Source: Limnochordia bacterium (GTDB taxonomy: Bacteria > Bacillota > Limnochordia > Darwinibacteriales > SLO01). Taken from it: a DNA stretch of 7,878 bases. The DNA lies in NCBI GenBank assembly GCA_007132635.1, contig SLOG01000383.1, forward strand, positions 1 to 7,878, in the 5' to 3' direction. This document shows positions 1 to 5,831 of this stretch, piece after piece; within the stretch, counting starts at the first letter, position 1, and each line of letters begins with the position of its first letter. The translations under genes were made by a program, and so were the position numbers. The notes beneath the pieces were generated by a model that searched no databases, was not told the origin of the DNA, and worked only from the letters and a program-made list of their open reading frames with translations.

Positions 1-29
1 AAGTGCAGCCAGAGCCTTCTTTTCCGGTC

Positions 30-1565
30 CTACGGGCGGTCAAATGTATCTAAGACGTTTACTTCACCGGTGTCGACATCCACCAGTACGGCAAACCACT
101 GGTCCCTCGGAGGCTCGTAGTAGAGGCTACGTCTGAGTTCCATCCGTTCACCGTCGCGAAATACTACCGTCAGGTGTGCAGTCACCGCATCGTCGCCAAC
201 AGGCCCGTAAAAATACGGGGAGACAATGTAGCGGCCGGTGCTGTATTCTGCGTCCAGGTACGAATCAAAGACAAACCATTCGGGAGCCTCGGCGCCAGTT
301 TGTGCATCGGGCGTGTCAGCAATCCAGGAGGCGTTGCCGAGGTACTCAAAGTCCTCGGTCCACAGCTCCAGATCCAGGTCGAAGTCGCCTTCCCAGTGCA
401 GCAGCACTGCCAATTCCCCCGGTGTGTGGCTATAGCCGGTCTGCGCGCGGGGCTCTGGAAACAAGTCGAGAATTTTGACGGAAGCGCTCTCGACGTTGAT
501 TTCCATGGCGTGCCATTGATCCCGCGGTGGCATGAAGGCGAGTTCTTGCTCGACAGTGATGGTTTCACCGTCAGGAAGGTACGCTGTAAGCACGGCATTG
601 ACGGTCTCAGTTTTGTAAGGGCCGTGGAAATATGGTGAGACCACAAAGGTACCTTGGCTAAAATCGCCGTCGGTATACTCTTCGAACACAAACCACTCGC
701 TGACACCGCTGCCTGAGGTCGCGTCCGGAGAGCGCCCTAACGCAGAGGCAGTACCGAGAAACTCGAGGTCTGCTGTCCAGATTTCGAGATCCAGGTCGAA
801 GGGACCGTTCCAATCCAGCACAGCAGCAAGGTCTCCGGGCTTGTGTGTATAGGCCGGTAATTCGGCGCGCCCCAAGAATTCATGGACTACGTCGACCGGC
901 AGGGCAAAGTTCAGCGACTGTGACTCTGCAAGCATAAGAACGTTGACCCCGATGACCTCGCCCCGCATATTCAAGAGAGGGCCGCCGCTGCTTCCTGGCG
1001 AAAACGGGGCGGTCGTCTGAAGCAGCGGTACGCTGAAGTCCGGAATTCCCAATTCGGGCCCGTCCCGAAACCCGCTTATGATACCGTCAGATACGGTGCC
1101 GTCTAGTCCCTGCGGGCTGCCGACGGCGATGACGGATTCGCCAATTCGCACCGATGCAGTATCCTCTTGCATGGGAAGGTAAGGCAGGTTCGTCCCATCA
1201 ATGCTTAGAAGGGCCAAGTCCCAGTGCTTGCTGGCGGCCGTGACTACGGCGCTGTACTGGTCCCGGGAAGGGACGCGCACCGTAATGCGGTCGGCATCAG
1301 CGACAACGTGGTAGTTGGTGATGATTCGTCCCTCCGGATCAATGAGGAATCCTGAACCGGAACCACAGTTGTAGCCTTCGCAGAATATCTGGATGTCTAC
1401 CACGGCCGGAAGCGCCTTAGCAGAAACCTCCGATAGGCCGGATAGGGGTTCGTCAGGCAGCCCACCCCATGCCACAGGTGCACTAGCTGTCAGGAGGAAC
1501 AGCGCGAACAGTAGCGAAAAGAAAGGTGATGTGAAGTTAGACAGTAGCAGTCGCTTGTCTGACAT
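30..1565 (-). CDS. Secreted trypsin-like (S1C/HtrA-type) serine protease with two C-terminal tandem repeats
   Basis: A 511-residue exported serine endopeptidase. The N terminus has a basic start (KR at 4-5), a hydrophobic stretch at about 13-28 and a likely signal cleavage near 30-35. The chymotrypsin-fold protease domain spans about 45-235 and shows the triad: His86 in TNYHVV, Asp116 in HWDLALL and Ser193 in GSSGGPLL. The only two cysteines, C62 and C67, flank a short loop before the GSGSGF strand and could form a disulfide. There is no PDZ domain after the protease, unlike DegP/HtrA. Instead residues 242-369 and 381-508 are two copies of one domain, with landmarks FDLDLE, EWFVF, VSPYF and PPRDQW always 139 residues apart. 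The DxDL start and G-x-[FY]-x-V strand recall beta-sandwich domains of the YfaP/DUF2135 kind, which I hold only loosely. The start is supported by AGGAGA (1575-1580) nine bases upstream. The substrate is unknown; a quality-control or surface-processing protease is the family expectation. Confidence 0.93.
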   Translation of the reverse strand: MSDKRLLLSNFTSPFFSLLFALFLLTASAPVAWGGLPDEPLSGLSEVSAKALPAVVDIQIFCEGYNCGSGSGFLIDPEGRIITNYHVVADADRITVRVPSRDQYSAVVTAASKHWDLALLSIDGTNLPYLPMQEDTASVRIGESVIAVGSPQGLDGTVSDGIISGFRDGPELGIPDFSVPLLQTTAPFSPGSSGGPLLNMRGEVIGVNVLMLAESQSLNFALPVDVVHEFLGRAELPAYTHKPGDLAAVLDWNGPFDLDLEIWTADLEFLGTASALGRSPDATSGSGVSEWFVFEEYTDGDFSQGTFVVSPYFHGPYKTETVNAVLTAYLPDGETITVEQELAFMPPRDQWHAMEINVESASVKILDLFPEPRAQTGYSHTPGELAVLLHWEGDFDLDLELWTEDFEYLGNASWIADTPDAQTGAEAPEWFVFDSYLDAEYSTGRYIVSPYFYGPVGDDAVTAHLTVVFRDGERMELRRSLYYEPPRDQWFAVLVDVDTGEVNVLDTFDRP

Positions 1566-1593
1566 AGGGTACCATCTCCTCAGATTCTATTCC

Positions 1594-1603
1594 ATTCATG
1601 AAT
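1594..1603. promoter_or_regulatory. Palindrome ATTCATGAAT ahead of the protease gene
   Basis: A perfect 10-base palindrome lies about 30 bases upstream of the protease start. It is overlapped by a second inverted pair, TATTC (1588-1592) and GAATA (1600-1604). A TAGAAT hexamer on the minus strand (1584-1589) could be a -10 element for the protease gene, in which case the palindrome would lie in the spacer region. No convincing -35 hexamer is visible at the right distance, so the operator reading is tentative. Confidence 0.22.
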
Positions 1604-1763
1604 ATGTCGTCCCGGAGGACTCCATACCGTGCTAGTCTTCCATTTGCGAGACGCGCCCAGCTGCGTATACCTGGTGATCGACTACGAGACAGGGAAGCAG
1701 TCGAAACTGACATCTTTGCATTGCGGGTCACCCTTTCCTGAATCTGTTTTGTTCTGAAGATTC

Positions 1764-1777
1764 TCCGCACACGCGGA
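1764..1777 (+). promoter_or_regulatory. Short hairpin TCCGC-ACAC-GCGGA upstream of DUF1848 gene
   Basis: A perfect five-base-pair inverted repeat with a four-base loop, in the intergenic region 84 bases before the DUF1848 start. It is not followed by a T-run, so it is not an intrinsic terminator. It could be part of a structured leader or a protein-binding site. A stem this short can occur by chance. Confidence 0.25.
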
Positions 1778-1789
1778 TTGTCCTGCAAG

Positions 1790-1842
1790 GGGAAAGACCC
1801 TGGAAAAAATTAACTGTGGGTCTTACCCGGGCGGATCCCACA
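1790..1842 (+). promoter_or_regulatory. Possible structured leader with two mutually exclusive hairpins before DUF1848
   Basis: Stem A pairs GGGAAAGACCC (1790-1800) with GGGTCTTACCC (1818-1828): ten of eleven positions pair around one A-A mismatch, with a 17-base AT-rich loop. Stem B pairs TGTGGG (1815-1820) with CCCACA (1837-1842). Both use bases 1818-1820, so only one can form at a time. Stem B ends six bases before the ribosome binding site GGAGGG at 1848-1853. This arrangement could control translation or be an attenuator-like leader. No T-run follows either stem. No known riboswitch class was recognised and no clear promoter was found upstream. Confidence 0.35.
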
Positions 1843-1860
1843 CCACTGGAGGGAACACGC

Positions 1861-2763
1861 ATGATCATTAGCGCTAGCCGCCGTACCGACATACCCGCAT
1901 TCTACTTGGAGTGGCTGCTGCGGCGTTTGGACGCAGGGTTTGTCATGGTCCGCAATCCAGTACGGCCTCGCCAAGTCGCTCGTATATCGCTGGATGAGGC
2001 CTCGGTCGACTGCTTCGTCTATTGGACTAAGGACCCGGCTCCCATGCTGACTCGCCTGGCCGATCTCAGCCGAGTACCTTACTATGTTCAGGTTACCCTC
2101 AACGCCTACGGCCCTCCCCTGGAAACCCAAAGCCCCTCCCGCGAGGCCGCGGTTGAGAGCTTTGTTGCGTTGTCCCAGAGCATTGGACGCCACCGCGTCC
2201 GGTGGCGGTATGACCCAGTGATCAGCGGCGGCGCGTTCAGTACCGCCTACCATGTGCAGCAGTTTGGTTCGTTAGCTGAGCGCCTCGGCCCGCATACGGA
2301 GATGTGTATCTTCAGCTTCTTGGATATGTACCGTAAGATCGACAGACGGCTCAAAGCGTGTGGCTATCGCAGCCCTACGCGCCCCGAGCGTGAGTACCTT
2401 GCAGAGGCGTTTTCCGCAATAGCCCATCACCATGGTTTCACTCTTGCTGCCTGCTGCGAGCCTATGGAGCAGGTAAAGCCGGGAATCGAACAAGCGCACT
2501 GCATCGATGCACGACTGATAAGCCGAGTTCTTTCTCGGAAGACTAGCCATCGCTCCGACACAAACCAGAGGGAGGGCTGCGGCTGCTCCCGAAGTGTAGA
2601 TATCGGTGCCTACGACACATGCCGCCACGGCTGCCTTTACTGTTACGCGAACGGTAGGCCCGAACGCATAGAGACACGCGCTCGGGCCCACGATCCCAAC
2701 TCACCGCTGCTCAGCGGATGCGTTGAGCCTGACGATGCTGTTTATGACCGTCAGTCGAGGTGA
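1861..2763 (+). CDS. DUF1848 family protein with radical-SAM-like cysteine cluster
   Basis: A 300-residue cytoplasmic protein of the DUF1848 family (Pfam PF08902), biochemically uncharacterised as far as I know. The N terminus IISASRRTDIPA and the segment VYWTKDP (about 53-59) are family hallmarks. The C-terminal part carries GCGCS (C240, C242), DIGAYDTC and then CRHGCLYCYAN, a C-x3-C-x2-C set at C254, C258 and C261, as used by radical-SAM enzymes to hold a 4Fe-4S cluster. In radical-SAM enzymes this motif is normally near the N terminus, while here it is about 40 residues from the end. The tail (HDPNSPLLSG) also matches the family, so the gene is complete. The start ATG at 1861 is chosen over an in-frame GTG at 1816 because the family begins at MIISASRRTD and GGAGGG (1848-1853) sits seven bases before it. 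The 3' end overlaps the convergent neighbour by 13 bases. Function and substrate are unknown. Confidence 0.93.
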   Translation: MIISASRRTDIPAFYLEWLLRRLDAGFVMVRNPVRPRQVARISLDEASVDCFVYWTKDPAPMLTRLADLSRVPYYVQVTLNAYGPPLETQSPSREAAVESFVALSQSIGRHRVRWRYDPVISGGAFSTAYHVQQFGSLAERLGPHTEMCIFSFLDMYRKIDRRLKACGYRSPTRPEREYLAEAFSAIAHHHGFTLAACCEPMEQVKPGIEQAHCIDARLISRVLSRKTSHRSDTNQREGCGCSRSVDIGAYDTCRHGCLYCYANGRPERIETRARAHDPNSPLLSGCVEPDDAVYDRQSR

Positions 2764-3992
2764 CTCGGCAGCTCATCGTGCCACGCGATTTCGCCAAGAC
2801 TGCGTCCCTGGCCCCAGATCAGCGACGAACTAGCGAGCAGCTTCTCCTGTCGGTCTGCGGTATCCGAGTCGCTGACGGCCAACGTGAATTTCGTCAGTTG
2901 ATGCACCGACGATTTTCCCATAGTGTCAATGGGAATTCGCGCTTCGACGCAGTAACCGTCGGCAGTACGTCGGCTAGCGACAGTTACTGACGGCAGCAGA
3001 TGGTTGGTCACAGCTCTGTCACCAGCAAACCAGAGACGGCTTTCCGGTGCAATGTCAGCGAAGTTGCCGGGCGATAGGGCGATTTGGAACCGATTATCCT
3101 CGTCATCGCCAAACCACAGCTCAATGTGGTCCCCTCGCAGCAGGGCGTCGCCTGACAGGTTCTGCCGAAACACGTCATCAGTCACCTGTACCAGAACATA
3201 GATCGCAGCGTCATCCCATGCCACATAGTAGGCGGCACTAAGGTCCCTGTGGTCATCCCAGCGGTTGAACCCATAGTTTATTGGCGCACCCAACGGAACG
3301 TTTGCCAAGCCGTAACTGCGGCCCAGGAAAGCCCATTTGTCCGCGTTTGCGTTGACAGTGATCGGGTAGGGCAGTCGTCCTGCCGCTACCCGTGAGTACC
3401 GTCGGTAGTAGTACGAACGCGGGTCACCGACTCGTTCGGAGTCCGCCAGGTAACGATAGAACACCTCGCCTTTCAAAGCATCGTAGAACACGTGCGCTCG
3501 TTGTTCCGGCGTGTGGTCGACAAATCCTGTACTCGTGAGTTCAGTCAATGTCACTGCATCGTCCAGATAGCGAAACGTCAGCAACGTTGACTGCACCCCG
3601 TCGAGTTCGGGTACCAACTCAGAAATGTCGTAGTCCAAATAGGCCTGAATCTCCCCGGTGACAATGGCGATGTCGTCAATGGCGGCAAAGTGCTCAGGAC
3701 GCAGAAATTCGGCACTTTGAGCATTGAAGACCACCAGCCGGAACCCATCACCTTCGCCAATCAAGGCTTCCATGCGTTGATGGCTGCCCAGGCCGTGTAT
3801 AACGACAATGTCCTGGCGGCCGTTGCCGGTGAGATCACCGCTCGCAATCACGGAGACGTGCTGCGGATCAATCAGGTCACGCCAGAGATGCATCTGCTCC
3901 TGCCATTCTGCTGAGACAAGCGAGCCAAGCCACAGAGGAATCGTCAATACACAAAGCAGACAGACTACCAACAGCGCTAGACGGGACTTCAT
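2751..3992 (-). CDS. Secreted FG-GAP-like / CBM9-like domain protein
   Basis: A 413-residue exported protein of unknown specific function. Residues 1-28 form a signal peptide (MKSR, a long hydrophobic core, SLVSA). Residues about 48-66 hold one FG-GAP/VCBS-type repeat with the calcium-loop pattern D-x-T-G-N-G-x-x-D (D53, T55, N57, D61). The C-terminal half, about 210-405, resembles the CBM9/DOMON-like beta-sandwich: an early DKW, then DLSAAYYVAWDD, IYVLVQVTDD, DHIELWFG and later VEARIPID, in the usual order. Such domains bind sugars in xylanases and other secreted proteins. No catalytic domain is evident, so a glycan-binding or surface-anchored accessory role is inferred. The ATG at 3992 is preferred over an upstream in-frame GTG at 4010, because GGAGG (4000-4004) lies seven bases before the ATG and overlaps the extra codons. 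The gene lies 82 bases after the chemoreceptor gene on the same strand with no visible terminator between them, so co-transcription is possible. Confidence 0.85.
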   Translation of the reverse strand: MKSRLALLVVCLLCVLTIPLWLGSLVSAEWQEQMHLWRDLIDPQHVSVIASGDLTGNGRQDIVVIHGLGSHQRMEALIGEGDGFRLVVFNAQSAEFLRPEHFAAIDDIAIVTGEIQAYLDYDISELVPELDGVQSTLLTFRYLDDAVTLTELTSTGFVDHTPEQRAHVFYDALKGEVFYRYLADSERVGDPRSYYYRRYSRVAAGRLPYPITVNANADKWAFLGRSYGLANVPLGAPINYGFNRWDDHRDLSAAYYVAWDDAAIYVLVQVTDDVFRQNLSGDALLRGDHIELWFGDDEDNRFQIALSPGNFADIAPESRLWFAGDRAVTNHLLPSVTVASRRTADGYCVEARIPIDTMGKSSVHQLTKFTLAVSDSDTADRQEKLLASSSLIWGQGRSLGEIAWHDELPSHLD

Positions 3993-4074
3993 GGTCCATC
4001 CTCCTCTCACATAGAAAACACAACGCTGGAGACCCTATCTGCTTGTATGATTCTGTTAACGTCTGACTTTCCCT

Positions 4075-5670
4075 TTATACCTTAAACGATTGAACCAGTC
4101 TCTGCAGTTCGCTGGCCGTATTGGCAACACTCTCGATGGATGCGCCGATCTGCTGGACTGAGGCCGACTGCTCTTCGCTGCTGGCTGCGATTTCCTCGCC
4201 GCCTGATGCGAGTTCTTCACTGGCCGAGGCGATTTCGCGGATCCCGTCTGTCAGCCGGTCGATGATCGAGCTGATCTCGGCGAACATCTGTCCACTAGTC
4301 TGGGCAGAAGCAGCACCTTCGTCGACTTTGGCCGAACTCTGGTCCGATTGGGTGACCGTTTCCTGGACAACACGACGCATTTCTTCAATGACCTGTGTAA
4401 TCTCTCCAGCGGCTTTGCCAGACTGCTCGGCCAGCTTCCGCACTTCTTCGGCCACGACGGCGAAACCACGGCCGTGTTCGCCGGCTCGCGCCGCCTCAAT
4501 GGCAGCATTGAGAGCTAGAAGATTGGTCTGGTCCGCAATGTTGGTGATGAGGTCAACGATGGAACGAATGCGCTCCGACTGGTTGTCCAGGCTCGTGATC
4601 TCGCTGCTTAACTGAGTCATGGTTTCACTGATGGCCTGCATGGAGGCTACCGTCTGTTCGATCTGGGCAGCGCCTTGATTGGTCGTTTCCCGCGTGTTTT
4701 CAGCGAGTTCTGCCATCTTCTGACTGTTGCCGCTGACCGACTCAATTGTTGAGGCGAACTCGTTGGAGGTGCTGGCAACTTCTGCGACCGATGCCGCCGT
4801 TTCCTCCACAGTAGCCGATACTTCACCAGCATTTGTTGCTGTCTGCTGGGCTGCCGCAGCTACGGCGGAAACCATCTCCTGCAGACGAGCCATGAAGCGG
4901 TTAATGCCTTCGGCTAGCTGAGCTAACTCATCCTGCCCGGAGACAGGCAGACGCTGCGTCAAGTCGCCTTCCCCAGCCGACAGATCGGCTACCATGTCGA
5001 CAGTACGACGCAGGGACGTGCATATGGCGCGAATGGTCAGCCCGCCAATGAAGACAGCGATAATGAGAGCGAAGACAATGGCGGCGATGATGCCGGCCCG
5101 TGCCATCTGCGCAGCCTCTTCGGCTTCTGTCCCCAAGGAAGCGGCATAGCTATCCAGCAATTGGTCGATGGTATGAAGCTCACTTCGCAGTTCGGCCAAG
5201 ATCACCATGGTTTGCTGTTCGTACATGCGTTCGGCTTCGCTCCATGCCGCGGCGCTGTAGCGCCCGCTCTCCAATCGGTCGACAATGTCGGCAGCCGATT
5301 GGTGCAGGAGGCGGTGAGGTTCTTCGATGCGCCGGAAACCGCCAGCTATGTCGTTCGGCAAGGCACGGAACTCAGCCGACTCCAGAAAATCGTAGTACCA
5401 AAGCCCCAATCCGCAGCTTGTGTGGTCCAATTCGCCGGTGAAGGCCTCCTGCGCATTCATGGCCTGGGTCAGCCCGAGTGCCCAATCCAGATGCGCGATC
5501 TCCATGTCTTTGAGTTCGGCTCCCTGGGCAAGGGCGTCCGCTGCCTCATTGCTGCTGGTTTCCACACGTCCCAGCATGGTCCAGGACACAACCCCTAGTA
5601 CCGCAGCAGCCAGGACAAGCAGAGCCAGAATACCGTACAGCTTGGTCGATATGTTCAGTTTTTTAAGCAT
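4075..5670 (-). CDS. Methyl-accepting chemotaxis protein with extracytoplasmic CZB-type sensor
   Basis: A 531-residue transmembrane chemoreceptor that would signal to the CheA/CheW kinase complex. Membrane segment 1 is about 11-30 and segment 2 about 192-212. The region between them (about 31-191) carries a CZB-like zinc motif: H60-L-D-W63, then CGLGLW (C86 to W91), then H119-x3-H123, giving the expected three His and one Cys. A HAMP linker follows at about 213-268. The cytoplasmic signalling domain contains the highly conserved hairpin tip (about 376-416: NIADQTNLLALNAAIEAARAG, then GRGFAVVAEEVRKLAEQS, given here in two parts). Glutamate/serine-rich helices such as EETAAS and SSEEQSAS are candidate methylation regions. 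There is no CheR-tethering pentapeptide at the C terminus. A strong AAGGAGGG (5677-5684) sits six bases before the ATG. The likely signal is zinc, a redox compound or an unknown ligand bound at the His/Cys site; this is inferred from the CZB family. Confidence 0.97.
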   Translation of the reverse strand: MLKKLNISTKLYGILALLVLAAAVLGVVSWTMLGRVETSSNEAADALAQGAELKDMEIAHLDWALGLTQAMNAQEAFTGELDHTSCGLGLWYYDFLESAEFRALPNDIAGGFRRIEEPHRLLHQSAADIVDRLESGRYSAAAWSEAERMYEQQTMVILAELRSELHTIDQLLDSYAASLGTEAEEAAQMARAGIIAAIVFALIIAVFIGGLTIRAICTSLRRTVDMVADLSAGEGDLTQRLPVSGQDELAQLAEGINRFMARLQEMVSAVAAAAQQTATNAGEVSATVEETAASVAEVASTSNEFASTIESVSGNSQKMAELAENTRETTNQGAAQIEQTVASMQAISETMTQLSSEITSLDNQSERIRSIVDLITNIADQTNLLALNAAIEAARAGEHGRGFAVVAEEVRKLAEQSGKAAGEITQVIEEMRRVVQETVTQSDQSSAKVDEGAASAQTSGQMFAEISSIIDRLTDGIREIASASEELASGGEEIAASSEEQSASVQQIGASIESVANTASELQRLVQSFKV

Positions 5671-5703
5671 GACAATCCCTCCTTGGATCTGTATGTGGCT
5701 CTA

Positions 5704-5709
5704 AGTATA
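5704..5709 (-). promoter_or_regulatory. Possible -10 element of the chemoreceptor gene
   Basis: On the minus strand this reads TATACT, one change from TATAAT, about 34 bases before the chemoreceptor start. Hexamers at 16-18 bases upstream do not resemble TTGACA, and no sigma-28 (flagellar) type promoter was found. If real, the promoter may need an activator. Confidence 0.25.
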
Positions 5710-5722
5710 GTTGGCAGCTCTT

Positions 5723-5744
5723 AACAAATTCTTACCAGTTTGTT
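5723..5744. promoter_or_regulatory. Operator-like inverted repeat AACAAA-N10-TTTGTT
   Basis: Two perfect six-base arms (5723-5728 and 5739-5744) separated by ten bases, roughly two helical turns end to end, in the divergent region between the chemoreceptor and the GHL10-like gene. It covers the -35 zone relative to the TATACT hexamer of the chemoreceptor and lies upstream of the candidate hydrolase promoter, so one bound regulator could affect both genes. There is no experimental or regulon evidence, and AT-rich arms of this length can arise by chance. Confidence 0.28.
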
Positions 5745-5767
5745 CGGGCGGTCAGTGGACTCGGCGC

Positions 5768-5796
5768 TTGCTCAGCCAAACGGATTTCTGTATAGT
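5768..5796 (+). promoter_or_regulatory. Candidate sigma-A/70 promoter of the GHL10-like gene
   Basis: TATAGT at 5791-5796 differs from the -10 consensus by one base. At a 17-base spacing it is preceded by TTGCTC (5768-5773), which keeps only the TTG of the -35 consensus. Transcription would begin near 5803, giving a leader of about 29 bases before the GTG start at 5832. Confidence 0.38.
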
Positions 5797-5831
5797 AGGG
5801 GTACCGAATGTAAAAACAAGGGGATGGTTTT

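Noticed and set aside
182..706. Overlapping open frames of up to 174 codons within the protease repeats
   Set aside because: They lie in other frames of the repeat region and carry low-complexity Ser/Pro/Arg-rich translations.
1537..1788. 83-codon minus-strand open frame between the protease and DUF1848 genes
   Set aside because: Arg-rich composition, overlap with the protease start, no recognisable motif and no suitable ribosome binding site; treated as chance.
1816..1860. GTG start extending the DUF1848 protein by 15 residues
   Set aside because: The extension falls in the hairpin leader and has no family likeness; the ATG at 1861 has a well-placed ribosome binding site and gives the family N terminus.
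3951..3962. Lipobox in the signal peptide of the CBM9-like protein (cysteines at residues 11 and 14)
   Set aside because: The cysteines fall in the middle of the hydrophobic core, too near the N terminus, and the core continues after them; a standard signal peptidase site near residue 28 fits better.
4011..4074. Separate promoter or terminator between the chemoreceptor and CBM9-like genes
   Set aside because: No stem with a T-run and no hexamer pair at proper spacing could be found; left as a possible read-through junction.
4121..4615. 164-codon plus-strand open frame opposite the chemoreceptor signalling domain
   Set aside because: Ala/Ser-rich mirror of the chemoreceptor coding strand; no independent motif.
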